From a candidate division KSB1 bacterium (GTDB lineage Bacteria; Zhuqueibacterota; Zhuqueibacteria; JANLFK01; Oleimicrobiaceae), in NCBI GenBank assembly GCA_024655945.1, contig JANLFK010000001.1:248001-312000 (forward strand): a DNA stretch of 64,000 nt, in the 5' to 3' direction. This document shows positions 44,695 through 53,854 of this stretch, piece by piece. Within the stretch, counting starts at the first letter, position 1. Each line of letters opens with the position of its first letter. The position numbers and the translations under genes were made by a program. The notes beneath the pieces are model-generated. The model searched no databases. It was not told the origin of the DNA and worked only from the letters and a program-made list of their open reading frames with translations.

Positions 44695-45468
44695 TCACTT
44701 CCACGCCCGCGACCAGAATACCGAGCGCGCATAGAGGTCCAGCGGCGGTATCACCGTGTCGTAGACCTGGGTCATGAACGTGCGAATGTTGCCGATGAAG
44801 GTCTTGGGCACGTAGACGATGTCGTAAGCCCTGACCTCGACGTCGGGACTGGTGTCTTTGCGGGCGAGGGCCTGCGTCAAGTCCGAGCGGATGGCGGAGA
44901 CGCGCTTTTCGTCCAGCACTCGGATGAGCATCACGCTGCTCAGATTCGCCTCGCTGGTCGGCCCGCCTGCAGTGGCGATGGCGCGCAGCAACGTCATGTT
45001 GCGCTGCACCACATAGCTGCCCGGGTTGCGCACTTCACCCAGCACGTACACCGTGTTGCCCCCGAACTGCTTGACGGTCACGGTGACCTCTGGCTGGAGC
45101 AAGATTTCCGCGTACTTCTCGCTAATCAGCCGCGCCAGCTCCATAGGGGTCATGTCGGTGACCTTGATGTCGCCGATGCGCTGCAGGCTGATGCACCCGT
45201 CAGGCCGGACCGTGACCTCGACGTTGAATTCCTCGTTATTGAAAAACCTGATGTCGAGGACGTCCCCGTAGCCGAGGCGGTAATGCCTCTCTTCTTCGGC
45301 TGGGGCGGGCGCTTTCTGCTGCGCCACGTACACATCGCCGCCTGCGGCTCGCGGCGCAGCAGCCGACTCTGTGCCTGCCCGCGGCCGCACGGCACACCCC
45401 GCCATGGCGACCAGGGCTACCAGCACCCCGCCACACCATGCAGAGTGCCTCAATGAGAATTGCTTCAT
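44695..45468 (-). CDS. Wza-like polysaccharide export outer-membrane lipoprotein
   Basis: A 257-aa exported lipoprotein. The signal peptide ends in VAMAGC, with lipidated Cys at about residue 26. The poly-export domain is YRLGYGDVLDIRFFNNEEF, and an SLBB domain follows (VYVLGEVRNPGSYVV). A C-terminal amphipathic stretch (VYDTVIPPLDLYARSVFWSRAW) could form the outer-membrane helix of the channel. ATG 45468 follows GGAGGTGG. It pairs with the GumC-like protein for export across the envelope. Confidence 0.9.
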   Translation of the reverse strand: MKQFSLRHSAWCGGVLVALVAMAGCAVRPRAGTESAAAPRAAGGDVYVAQQKAPAPAEEERHYRLGYGDVLDIRFFNNEEFNVEVTVRPDGCISLQRIGDIKVTDMTPMELARLISEKYAEILLQPEVTVTVKQFGGNTVYVLGEVRNPGSYVVQRNMTLLRAIATAGGPTSEANLSSVMLIRVLDEKRVSAIRSDLTQALARKDTSPDVEVRAYDIVYVPKTFIGNIRTFMTQVYDTVIPPLDLYARSVFWSRAWK

Positions 45469-45528
45469 GATCCACCTCCACAACCAAGTTGCGCGACGTT
45501 CGGACCGTATCCGGTCAGCCGCCACGGC

Positions 45529-46599
45529 TCACTTCAAAAGTTGCATGGTCTGGGTGAGCTTCACGCCCTCGGCTTCCAGGGTGTAGACGTAGATGCCGCT
45601 GGGCACCCGATTGCCGAGGTCATCGGTGGCGTCCCAGCGCACCTCGTGGCGACCAACCTCCAGGTACCCTTGCACCAGGGTGCGGACCAGCTGCCCTTTG
45701 ATGTTAAAGATCTTCAGGGACACGCTCCCGGCCTCTCTGACCTCAAACCTGATCCACGTCGCGGGGTTGAACGGATTGGGATAGTTTTGTGCCAAAGAGA
45801 CCTTTTCCGGAACTGCTGCCACCGGCGCCAGAATGGGGCCGTGCAGGCGCACTCGACCGGCATAGTCGATATCCGCCAGCAGGTAGTAATAGGCAGTGTC
45901 CGGAGCTGCCGTGTGGTCGTGGTAGCTGTACTCATGGCGCTCCGTGCTGCTGCCTGCCCCAGGAATCAGCTGGCTGGTGATTCTGGCAAATGGCCCCTGT
46001 TCGGCGGTGGCCCGCCGCAGCTCGAAGCCGCGGTTGTCCGTCTCCGATTGCGTTACCCACACCAGCTTCACGCCGCCGTTGACCCGAGTGGCCTCGAAGG
46101 CAATCAGCTCCACGGCCACCACCGCATCCTGAGTCGACCAGGTGGGGAAGTCCACGCTGCCGAAATCGCCCTCAAGTTCCAGCATGGCGAGCTGCGAGTC
46201 CCCGTAGTTGGTGGCCGTGGCCACGCTGGAATCGTTCCAGGCGCGGCAATAGATGACCGCCCCGTTTACCAGCAGCTCGTGGGTGAGCTGCGTGGTGAAT
46301 TTGCCTTCGTGGGGATTGAAAGGAAATCCTGCCCCAGCGAAGGTCGTCCCGATGAGCACATCGTCTCCGGTGGGATTGCCGTTTTCGTCCGGCATGTTGT
46401 TCAGCTGATCGGGCCCGGCGTAGATAATCTGAATCAGGTCGCCGTAGCCGTCAAAGGCTGAACCCTGCAGCCAGTTGCCGAGCTCGTCCTGCACCCCGCT
46501 GATGCAACTGACATCCACGGTACCAGCTCTTGCCTGGGCACTTGCGAGCACCAGGCACAGCATCCCAACCACTGCGCAGAAGACTCCTCTTCCACACAT
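45529..46599 (-). CDS. T9SS-tailed secreted protein, paralogue of 60534-61604
   Basis: A 356-aa exported protein. After the signal peptide a domain of about 130 residues begins AGTVDVSCISGVQDELGNW and contains GDDVLIGTTFAGAGFP, NGAVIYCRAWND and VDFPTWST; I do not recognise its family. Next is an FN3-like module (QSETDNRGFELRRA, LIPGAGSSTE, YYYLLADIDYAGR), then the T9SS tail (NYPNPFNPATWI to QTMQLLK). ATG 46599 follows GAGGAGG. It is probably exported and displayed. It is the second gene of a two-gene unit that recurs at 60.5-64 kb. Confidence 0.83.
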   Translation of the reverse strand: MCGRGVFCAVVGMLCLVLASAQARAGTVDVSCISGVQDELGNWLQGSAFDGYGDLIQIIYAGPDQLNNMPDENGNPTGDDVLIGTTFAGAGFPFNPHEGKFTTQLTHELLVNGAVIYCRAWNDSSVATATNYGDSQLAMLELEGDFGSVDFPTWSTQDAVVAVELIAFEATRVNGGVKLVWVTQSETDNRGFELRRATAEQGPFARITSQLIPGAGSSTERHEYSYHDHTAAPDTAYYYLLADIDYAGRVRLHGPILAPVAAVPEKVSLAQNYPNPFNPATWIRFEVREAGSVSLKIFNIKGQLVRTLVQGYLEVGRHEVRWDATDDLGNRVPSGIYVYTLEAEGVKLTQTMQLLK

Positions 46600-46652
46600 C
46601 GCACTTCCTCCTCTCTGCTTCACACCGCAACCACACTGCCCAAATCCCCCTG

Positions 46653-48350
46653 TTACCGGCCTGGAAACGGATTTGGAAAGTTCCAGGTCCGCGGCTGCCC
46701 TCCACTGCGAATGTGCAGCCAGTACCCCTTGCCCGGCTCGAGCCGCAACTGCGAGGTGTCGCTGCCGGTGGCATTCAGCCATTTCCCATCGTAATTCGTA
46801 CCTGTGCCGTCGACCAGCCAGGCGACCTCGTAGTGGTCACCCCTCCAGGCCATGATCCGATCCGCCTCGCGGCTATTGGTCGCGCCCTTGGCTACGCCCT
46901 GTTCCCAAAGGCCGGTTGCCGTGAGCGGCACGCTCACCGGATAGCAACTGCCGATGAGGTTGAGCCCAGGCCTGACCACGATGGCGTGGGCACTGTCGGT
47001 CGGCACCTCGCCGAAGAACTGGAGCGTTGCTGGCTGGTGGCCCTTGCGCACCTCCGCCCAGAACCCTTCGCCTCGGGTCAGCGTCATCGTGCTCACTGCG
47101 CTACCTGCCTCGTTCATCCACTCTCCATCGTATGGCGTGCCGGTGCCGCTCACCAGCCACGCGATCTCGTAGCCGGCGCCATGCCATTTCATGACGCGAT
47201 CGGCCACCAACGCATTGGCTCCTCCGGTGAGCGTCTGTCCCAGCAGGCTCCTAATGTGGCCCTCGCGGCTCTGGAGTGGCACCGAAACCAGGTTCCGCCC
47301 CACTTCCAGCCGCACGCCGAAGGTGCCGATTCTACGCCTGAGAGGCTCCTGTCCCGCGCCACGCACCGCCTCGAGCACGTAGTAGCGGCCGGCCCCTGTG
47401 GCAGCCCCTTCGTCCACGAATTCGGTCTCGCCCACCACTGCGCAGGCGGACTCAGGGCAGAAGTACGGGTGCTCGCCGCGATAGACGCGGTAGTACTGGG
47501 CGTCGGGCAGGGCATCCCACGACAGAACCAGGTCCGCCCCGGAGCGGGCGATCTGGGGCTGCAAATCGGCCGCTGCGCTTTCCACCCTGAGCAGCACCAC
47601 GTACATGCTCCCCGCGCTCGCTGCACCGTTGCAACCGAGAATCACTGTCTCACCTGGCTGGTACTGCCGCTTGGACTCCCAGAGGCGAAAATCGGTGTTG
47701 CCCGCATCGCTGACGCGAATGGCAGCAGCAGTCAGGGTGAAATCGCCACTCAGCCAGGCCGGAGTCGACACCCGACTGTCGTGCGCGACGAACAACCGCA
47801 CGCGGCGCAGCAAGGAAAACCGCACCTGAAGCTGCGGGTCGAACTTGCTGTCGTTCTTCGTCTTGATCCACAACAGGCCCTCAAAAGCCTCCGGTATCTC
47901 CACGATCTGGTAAGTCCGGTCCACGTAGTACTGGTCTCCCTCACGCAAGGCCGCCACCACGTATTCCTCAGGCTGGAGGTCTATCACCGTGCTGACGTCG
48001 ACGCCGGCAACGCCAGAGACCTCACTGGAGAAGAGGCTTTCGTTCCCAGTGCTGTCGTAGGCGGTAACGGCAAAGTAGTAGCGCATACCACGCGCCAGGT
48101 CGTCAACCAACGCGCTGGTCGTGTTCCCCACATCAAGGGTCCAGAGGTAGTGGTGCGAACTGGGGCCGTAGTGGAGCCTGTAGCCGGCCACGTCGGGTTC
48201 GCTGTTGGCCTGCCAAGCGATGCGCAGCGAGCACGCTTCAGGAGAGGACCCCATGCCTGTCGGCTTGTGCTCTACCGGCACGCTGAGCAACGCCACACAT
48301 TGTCCGGCCACCAGCAACATCGTCCACGACCTCTTCGCTCGCATCGCCAT
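46653..48350 (-). CDS. Secreted FN3 protein with double GEGFW-type C-terminal module
   Basis: A 565-aa exported protein. After the signal peptide is a fibronectin type III domain (about 40-110: AYDSTGNESLFSSEV). The remaining ~450 residues match the C-terminal part of the protein at 61647-64000: EGLLWIKTKNDS, an FN3-like YYRVYRGEHPYF, then two repeats starting GRNLVSVPL and GLNLIGSCY, with GEGFWAEVRKGH and GKGYWLHIRSGG. The protein ends in TWNFPNPFPGR, where the T9SS motif appears but the rest of that domain is missing. No frameshift is seen. Family unknown. Confidence 0.78.
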   Translation of the reverse strand: MAMRAKRSWTMLLVAGQCVALLSVPVEHKPTGMGSSPEACSLRIAWQANSEPDVAGYRLHYGPSSHHYLWTLDVGNTTSALVDDLARGMRYYFAVTAYDSTGNESLFSSEVSGVAGVDVSTVIDLQPEEYVVAALREGDQYYVDRTYQIVEIPEAFEGLLWIKTKNDSKFDPQLQVRFSLLRRVRLFVAHDSRVSTPAWLSGDFTLTAAAIRVSDAGNTDFRLWESKRQYQPGETVILGCNGAASAGSMYVVLLRVESAAADLQPQIARSGADLVLSWDALPDAQYYRVYRGEHPYFCPESACAVVGETEFVDEGAATGAGRYYVLEAVRGAGQEPLRRRIGTFGVRLEVGRNLVSVPLQSREGHIRSLLGQTLTGGANALVADRVMKWHGAGYEIAWLVSGTGTPYDGEWMNEAGSAVSTMTLTRGEGFWAEVRKGHQPATLQFFGEVPTDSAHAIVVRPGLNLIGSCYPVSVPLTATGLWEQGVAKGATNSREADRIMAWRGDHYEVAWLVDGTGTNYDGKWLNATGSDTSQLRLEPGKGYWLHIRSGGQPRTWNFPNPFPGR

Positions 48351-48571
48351 AGCTTGCTCTCAGAAAGAAGAAATTCTTAACTGCTCGCCCAAAAAAATTT
48401 CCCTTTTCCTGCTGGCTCCCTCTCCAAGCGACTGACTTTCCCGATCTGGTAGCACTGTGATCACTACATCCGCCCTCCGCGTCTGCCGGGCGAGGCTACA
48501 GCGGCGCTAGCCACTGTAGCCTCCGCCTCAGCTGCTCGACCTGCCTCTCCTGCCGGGGCAGACTCACCCAG
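48351..48571. other. Intergenic gap with A/T-rich element
   Basis: The gap holds no gene. On the minus strand a GTTAAGAATTTCTTCTT element (48365-48381) lies 15 nt before the start codon of the FN3 protein, and an almost identical copy lies at 57036-57052. Confidence 0.3.
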
Positions 48572-50518
48572 CTATCTGGTGAGGAGGACCTTCTTGCTCA
48601 GTTCCACGCCGTTGACGCGCATGACGCAGAAATAAGTGCCGCTGGAGAGCGGCTCACCCGCGTCGTTCTTGCCGTTCCACACCAAGGAGTGGCTGCCGGC
48701 GCTCATAATCTCGTCCGCCAGGTGGCGCACCAGCTGCCCAGCTGCGTTGTAGATGCCGATCCACACCCTGCCCTCGCTCTTGACATGGAAACGAATGGTG
48801 GTCTCCGGGTTGAACGGGTTCGGGTAGTTCTGCTGGAGCTCGTAGACCATGGGCACCGGACCAGAGGCCACCGAGATAGGCCCATGGAGACGAATGCGCC
48901 CGCGGTAGTCAACGTCGGCCAGCTTGTAGTAGTAGCCCTTGCCAAGCTCGACATCGCGGTCCACGTAGGTGTAGGTGTGCAACACACTGGCATTCCCGGC
49001 TCCAGGGATGAGCGCCTTGTTGATCTTGACAAACGGGCCGTCTTCCCCTTCGGCGCGGTAGACGTCAAAGCCCATGTTCTCGGTCTCCGACGCCGTGCTC
49101 CAGCGCAGATGCACCTCCTCGTTGTGCCACACTGCCGAAAACGACGTGAGCTCCACGGGCACCGGGTTCTCCATGTAGCCAAAGTCGGCATCGTCATAGT
49201 CCTGACCTTCGGCAAGGTCCACCACCAAGGGGTCCCCGGCAGTGGTCAAGATGGGGGGCAGCCCGGCGAAGTTCACTGGCAGCGTGGTGTCATCCACGTC
49301 CACCAGGTAGTGGCCGGCAGTCAGGCCGGTGAAACGGTACCAGCCATGCTCGACCTCTTCGGTGGCCGGGTTATCGCCGGTCACTGTCCAGGTGATCCGC
49401 TCCGTCTCACCTTCGCTGCCTTCTCGCAGGATGACGGTGACGCCGTCTATCCCCTGTTCGCCCTCATCCTGCACGCCGTCGCCGTCCGCGTCGTTCCAGA
49501 CAAAGTCGCCGATCGAGCCCATGCCAACCAGGGGCAGACGCATGGCGCACACGACCCAGATGCCACTGGCTGAACGTTTGCCGTAGGGGCTGTCCGACTG
49601 GGACTCGATCTGCACCGCCAACCAGGCGCTCTCGGCAGGGAGCTGGACACTCATCGTGAGAATGTCCCACTCCTGACCATTGGCTGAATGGAACGGATCG
49701 GTATCCTCGCCGTTCACTGGGCTTGAGGAGTGGTCGTAATCGACGGCTCCCGGGGCATCCACGATGCTGCCTGCTGGGATGGCGTCGCTGCCCACCTGGT
49801 ACCACAGGCCCGTGGCCTCGTCCTCCTCCACTCCACCGACCATGAGGAGCAGCTCCGTGGTGCGCGCCACAGGTGCGGCGCTAAAGCCGAACCGCAAGAT
49901 TTGGCTCGTGGGATGAAACTTGGAGAACAGGAAGTAGTCCACGCCGTCGGCGATGGAGATGGTGGCAAGCGGCAGATCCGGCTTGCTGTAGACCACCAGA
50001 ATGCCACCACCGAAGGCCCGCCCAGAGGAGCCCAGCAGGCCAGGATCAAAGCCCGACAGGCTCACCATGTGCGTGCCCGGAGTGATCTTCGCAGTGACAT
50101 CCGCCCGGTAGCTGAACCGGAAGCGCCCGGCAATTGCTGTGGTCATGCCGATCAATTGGCCAGTGATCGTGGTGCTGGCCCCACCGTCGATTTGCAGCTC
50201 AACTTCAGGGTCACCCCAATGGTTCGGCGGAGAATTGCTGTCCTGCCCGCCCCAGTACAGATACGCCGCCTCGATGGTTACTCCCTCAGGCACGACCAAC
50301 TGGAAGGTGCCGCTGCCAGTGACCAAACCCACGCCCCCTGCCACCATGTCCACGTGGCCGGTGATTGGCGGCAGAGTCACCTGCATATAGTCGTCGCCGT
50401 CGAGTTCCTTGGCACCCGCCTTGTCGCTGCGCACAAGCAGGCCGAGGCAAGCTGTCACCCCCGTCAGCAGCACTGCGCAAAGCAACACAGTGCCTTTGCT
50501 TATTGTTCGCCTCATCAT
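48572..50518 (-). CDS. T9SS-tailed secreted protein with SdrD-B-like domain
   Basis: A 648-aa exported protein. A signal peptide precedes a beta-rich domain of about 290 residues (AAYLYWGGQDSNSPP, FAYR-like strands) seen in DUF11-type adhesins. An SdrD B-like Ca-binding repeat follows (IGDFVWNDADGDGVQDEGEQG, about 340-460). Then come an FN3-like module (TASETENMGFDVYRAEGEDG, LIPGAGNASV) and the tail (NYPNPFNPETTI to KKVLLTR). ATG 50518 follows AGGAGG. The likely role is a surface adhesin or matrix protein; that is inference. Confidence 0.85.
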   Translation of the reverse strand: MMRRTISKGTVLLCAVLLTGVTACLGLLVRSDKAGAKELDGDDYMQVTLPPITGHVDMVAGGVGLVTGSGTFQLVVPEGVTIEAAYLYWGGQDSNSPPNHWGDPEVELQIDGGASTTITGQLIGMTTAIAGRFRFSYRADVTAKITPGTHMVSLSGFDPGLLGSSGRAFGGGILVVYSKPDLPLATISIADGVDYFLFSKFHPTSQILRFGFSAAPVARTTELLLMVGGVEEDEATGLWYQVGSDAIPAGSIVDAPGAVDYDHSSSPVNGEDTDPFHSANGQEWDILTMSVQLPAESAWLAVQIESQSDSPYGKRSASGIWVVCAMRLPLVGMGSIGDFVWNDADGDGVQDEGEQGIDGVTVILREGSEGETERITWTVTGDNPATEEVEHGWYRFTGLTAGHYLVDVDDTTLPVNFAGLPPILTTAGDPLVVDLAEGQDYDDADFGYMENPVPVELTSFSAVWHNEEVHLRWSTASETENMGFDVYRAEGEDGPFVKINKALIPGAGNASVLHTYTYVDRDVELGKGYYYKLADVDYRGRIRLHGPISVASGPVPMVYELQQNYPNPFNPETTIRFHVKSEGRVWIGIYNAAGQLVRHLADEIMSAGSHSLVWNGKNDAGEPLSSGTYFCVMRVNGVELSKKVLLTR

Positions 50519-51041
50519 GACTCCTCCTTTCCTGCACTTCGTGGTTGCCGTACATCAGGCAGTGATGAGCCGCCCGTGCTCGCCACGATGCATGGCATCC
50601 CACCCCCCACACCTACCGTCTGGCACCCTTGGGGCATCTTGTGCCTTACCAGTCACCTTTTTCATTGCCACCGACACACTCTGTGTCCCCCGCTTGTCCA
50701 TCTCTACCTCCCTTCAAGCTCGGATGCCCCAGCATGTATGTCAGAAACGCGATTGTTTTCGCTCTGCTTGCTGGCCTGCAGCCGGTGCGAGTGACCAAGC
50801 CGTGGGATCCCTTGTGCTCTTCCCGGCCGCGGCCGCCGTGGCTGCCCGCAGGAGCAAGGGCCGACGGGCAGCCAAACGGCTTCAATGCGGTCTCGTTCGC
50901 TCTGCCGTGGGCCAAGCCGCCTGGGGTCTCGCGAGCGTTGCACTCCCGAGCTCTACGGGCGCGCCCGCCCCTAAACCTCCTTTCTTCTTCATCTCCGTCC
51001 ACCTGCGTGGAGCAGCAAACCTGTACGAGCTCGGCGTTTGC
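50519..51041. other. Intergenic region with possible small ORF
   Basis: A 523-nt gap. The minus strand holds a possible 48-codon ORF (listed separately) and a 36-codon one around 50880-51000. No hairpin or recognised RNA was found. Confidence 0.4.
50555..50701 (-). CDS. Possible 48-aa small ORF with good Shine-Dalgarno
   Basis: ATG 50701 follows GGGAGGTAGAG and opens a 48-codon frame (MDKRGTQSVSVAMKKV...) ending 36 nt before the SdrD-B-like gene. The peptide is basic with no recognisable motif. It could be a leader peptide or chance. Confidence 0.2.
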   Translation of the reverse strand: MDKRGTQSVSVAMKKVTGKAQDAPRVPDGRCGGWDAMHRGEHGRLITA

Positions 51042-51356
51042 TTATGGCCTGTCGCGAGTGACGAAGGTTCGCTCGTCTTCAGGGTTTTCATCTTTGCGCA
51101 CCACGTAAGTGACGTAGATGTTGCTTCGATCCTCCCTCAGGAACATGGCCGATGCGCTTCGGCAGAAGGCGATCAGCTTTGGTGTCACTGTTCCTGGGAT
51201 TCGCACGTCAAATCTCCGGTAACGCTCTTGCGAGGTTCTTGACTCCATGTGAGGGCGGAACCTCGCTGCTCGAGGTGATCTAGCGCTCCAACTGAACCAA
51301 CCCATTCCCAAGACCCCAGCACCCAAGAGCGCGATCGCCACCATCAAGTTGTCCAT
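51042..51356 (-). CDS. Small membrane-anchored hypothetical protein
   Basis: A 104-aa protein with one N-terminal transmembrane segment (LMVAIALLGAGVLGMGWFSW) and a basic cytosolic or periplasmic domain (RRFDVRIPGTVTPKLIAFC, IYVTYVVRKDENPEDE). ATG 51356 follows CGGAGGAGC, a very good site, which argues that the gene is real. I do not recognise the family. It lies between two secreted-protein genes with gaps of 270-520 nt, so it is probably its own unit. Confidence 0.55.
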   Translation of the reverse strand: MDNLMVAIALLGAGVLGMGWFSWSARSPRAARFRPHMESRTSQERYRRFDVRIPGTVTPKLIAFCRSASAMFLREDRSNIYVTYVVRKDENPEDERTFVTRDRP

Positions 51357-51572
51357 GGATGCTCCTCCGACTGGGGGATGCATGAGCGGACTTGACTGCG
51401 ATCTTTTCGCCCAAGGCGCCGCGGACCGCTCTGTCCGAGGTCTGGCGATATGGTACAGCGATTGTCTGGGCGCTAACCTGAAATGAGCCTCCGCGCTCCT
51501 CACACCTCACCGCACGTCATTCCGGCCGCCTGCGTTCACCTCCTTTCTCCTCTTTCCTCCGCTGCAGCCCAC

Positions 51573-51602
51573 GCAGCCCTTTCCCCTTCCCCTTTGGGCT
51601 GC
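51573..51602 (-). terminator. Weak hairpin downstream of the subtilisin gene
   Basis: GCAGCCC and GGGCTGC form a 7-bp stem around a 16-nt purine loop, 26 nt past the stop at 51628. There is no U-tract, so a terminator role is uncertain. Confidence 0.25.
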
Positions 51603-51627
51603 TCCCCAAGTTCCCCCACCCCTGCAA

Positions 51628-53832
51628 TTAGCGGGTCAGCACCATCTTGCGCGTGGCACGAAAGCCATTGGCGCGCAGGACGCAGAGATAGATGCCCCCT
51701 GGGAGCGACGTACCCGCCTCGTCCTTGCCGTCCCAAGTCACGCTGTGCACACCTGCGGGCACCTGCCCGTCCACCAACGTCCTGAGAAGCTGGCCAAGCA
51801 TGTTGTACACCCGCAACTCCACATGTCCATCCACAGGTAGAGTGAACGAGATGTGCGTGACAGGATTGAACGGGTTCGGGCTGTTCTGCGCGAGCGCATA
51901 CTCCCGGGGCAACGCCTTGATGGTGATTGTGGCCGGCCCGTGCAGCGTGCGCCTGCCTCGGCAATCCACATCCGCCAGCCAATACCAGTAGGCTTGTCCA
52001 GCCTCCACCCTGTCGTCCTCGAAGACGTAGAGGTTCGTCTCGGTCGTAGTGCCAGCTCCTGGAATGAGCTCCGAGGTCAGCTTCACGCGCGCCTCCAGCG
52101 CATCCTGCGCCCGGTAGACCTCGAAGCCAAGGTTCTCCGTTTCGCTGTGGGTCTCCCAAGTGAGCCGTGCACATGACCCCACCTGAGCGACTTGAAGGTT
52201 AGTGAGTTCTACAGCTACCAAGTCGTCGTTGTGTACTGTGCCCGAGCCGAAAACATTGTCCTTGCCGGGGTCCCCGTAATCATGGGAGACGGATTCTTCC
52301 AATCGAGCAAATACCTGGGAGGGGCTCCACTCCGGGAAGCGGTCGAGCAACAGAACCGCAGACCCCGCCACGTGCGGTGCTGCCGCTGAGGTGCCGCCGA
52401 ACAACCCGCCTCCAGTGAACACCGACACGCTCGTGGGGCCCATGAGGTCGGGCTTCACTCTGCCGTCATAAGTCGGCCCTTGCGAGCTGTAGTAGACCTG
52501 CGGTCCAGTGTGCCACTGGCTGGCAAGCACCGCCCCGACGGTGAGGGCGCGCGCGGCGTCCCCTGGGATGAGGACGCTGCTCGCTTCATGGCGATACTCC
52601 AGGTCGTAGTAGTTCGTGAAGAGGGTCAGCTCCTGGGACCCGTCCGCAGCCGTCTTGCGAATGCGCACCGCCAGTTGCGCCGAGCGATCCATGAGCACCG
52701 ATATGCTTTCCACAGGCCACTGGCTCCCGGTCTGCCTGGTCGTGGAAGAGTCATACACCACCCAGGACCCACTGCCTGCATCGTAGTAGTACAGGAACAG
52801 GTCATAGTCTTGATCGGAGTACCACCAGTCGTTCCACGAGAGGTACACGCCCACCGATGCCCCGACACTGACGGAGCCGAGGTTGTTGAACTCGTCGATG
52901 CTGGCGCCCACCGCAAAGTCGTGCCATCCGTTGCCGTCGCTGTCGGAGAAGTGCGCACGATAGTGCCGACGGGCATGGTTGCCTGCGGCGTTCACCCACA
53001 CGATGCCATGAGCAGAGGCGGTGTCCACAATGGCGCAAATGGGGCCGGTGCCGTCCAGGGGGCCAGCATTCGGCCAGCACATGGAGTGGTTGATCACCCG
53101 CACGCCTCTGGCAATGCAGCTGTCCACCGCCTCAGCAAGATCAAGGTCATCGCCAATCTTCATCAGGTAGAGCTCGCTTCCTGGCGCCATGTCGTACACC
53201 ACCTCGGCCACCATAGTGCCGTGAGTAGTCCCACCAATAGCGGTGCCGGTAAAGTCATCCAGGTGCACGGCACTGGGCAGCTCCCCATTGGCAATCGCCT
53301 GGTCAAGATTGCCAAAGCCGGCATCGATCACTGCCACCTTCACGCCGAAGCCATTCCAGCCATTGGCATGATAACCGTCGGCATTGGTGAGCGCCACCCC
53401 TTCACTGGTCACCATCTCCAGAGGCCGCAAAGGAAGCCTAACGCTTCTTGCCCACCGAGCCTCGCTGGCGAAGCGCGGCAGCTGAGATTGAGGAATGGCG
53501 ATTTTTGCGAATCGCTGTCGCGCACCCAACAGCTCAGCGCCGAAACCAGTCAAGGCCTCCTCTAGGCTCCTGGCACTCAGATCGGACTCCACGACCACGA
53601 TAAGCCGGCCATCGTGCAAGGGGAGGCCATGCCGGTAAGCCCAATTCTCGGCCTCCTTCTGAGGAGCACGGCCGATGAGCTCGATGAGGTCACAGAGCCG
53701 TCCCTCCACGTGAGCCAGGCGACTGCGGCGCAGAAGCTGCCCTTCTTCAGCCCCGCCGTATCCACTCAGGGCCGCGACCAACAGGAGAACCAGGGCAGTC
53801 AGCAAGCTTGACCTTTCTGTTGGCAGTCCCAT
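51628..53832 (-). CDS. Secreted subtilisin-like S8 serine peptidase with T9SS tail
   Basis: A 734-aa exported peptidase. A signal peptide and a propeptide (to about 150) precede the S8 domain. The catalytic triad is visible: D170 in VAVIDAGFG, H204 in GTTHGTMVAEV and S482 in FGGTSAAAPHVAG; the oxyanion Asn is in NAAGNHARR. A beta-rich insert of about 130 residues lies between Asn and Ser, resembling a pre-peptidase-like domain. An FN3-like module (HSETENLGFEVYRAQDA) and the T9SS tail (NSPNPFNPVTHI to TRKMVLTR) end it. ATG 53832 follows GAGG; the longer frame to 53886 overlaps the neighbour. Confidence 0.9.
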   Translation of the reverse strand: MGLPTERSSLLTALVLLLVAALSGYGGAEEGQLLRRSRLAHVEGRLCDLIELIGRAPQKEAENWAYRHGLPLHDGRLIVVVESDLSARSLEEALTGFGAELLGARQRFAKIAIPQSQLPRFASEARWARSVRLPLRPLEMVTSEGVALTNADGYHANGWNGFGVKVAVIDAGFGNLDQAIANGELPSAVHLDDFTGTAIGGTTHGTMVAEVVYDMAPGSELYLMKIGDDLDLAEAVDSCIARGVRVINHSMCWPNAGPLDGTGPICAIVDTASAHGIVWVNAAGNHARRHYRAHFSDSDGNGWHDFAVGASIDEFNNLGSVSVGASVGVYLSWNDWWYSDQDYDLFLYYYDAGSGSWVVYDSSTTRQTGSQWPVESISVLMDRSAQLAVRIRKTAADGSQELTLFTNYYDLEYRHEASSVLIPGDAARALTVGAVLASQWHTGPQVYYSSQGPTYDGRVKPDLMGPTSVSVFTGGGLFGGTSAAAPHVAGSAVLLLDRFPEWSPSQVFARLEESVSHDYGDPGKDNVFGSGTVHNDDLVAVELTNLQVAQVGSCARLTWETHSETENLGFEVYRAQDALEARVKLTSELIPGAGTTTETNLYVFEDDRVEAGQAYWYWLADVDCRGRRTLHGPATITIKALPREYALAQNSPNPFNPVTHISFTLPVDGHVELRVYNMLGQLLRTLVDGQVPAGVHSVTWDGKDEAGTSLPGGIYLCVLRANGFRATRKMVLTR

Positions 53833-53854
53833 CCTCGACCTCGTCCGTGCCGTG

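Noticed and set aside
46530-48380. 616-codon plus-strand frame
   Set aside because: Exactly antisense to the FN3/GEGFW protein, with His/Val-rich nonsense composition and no motif.
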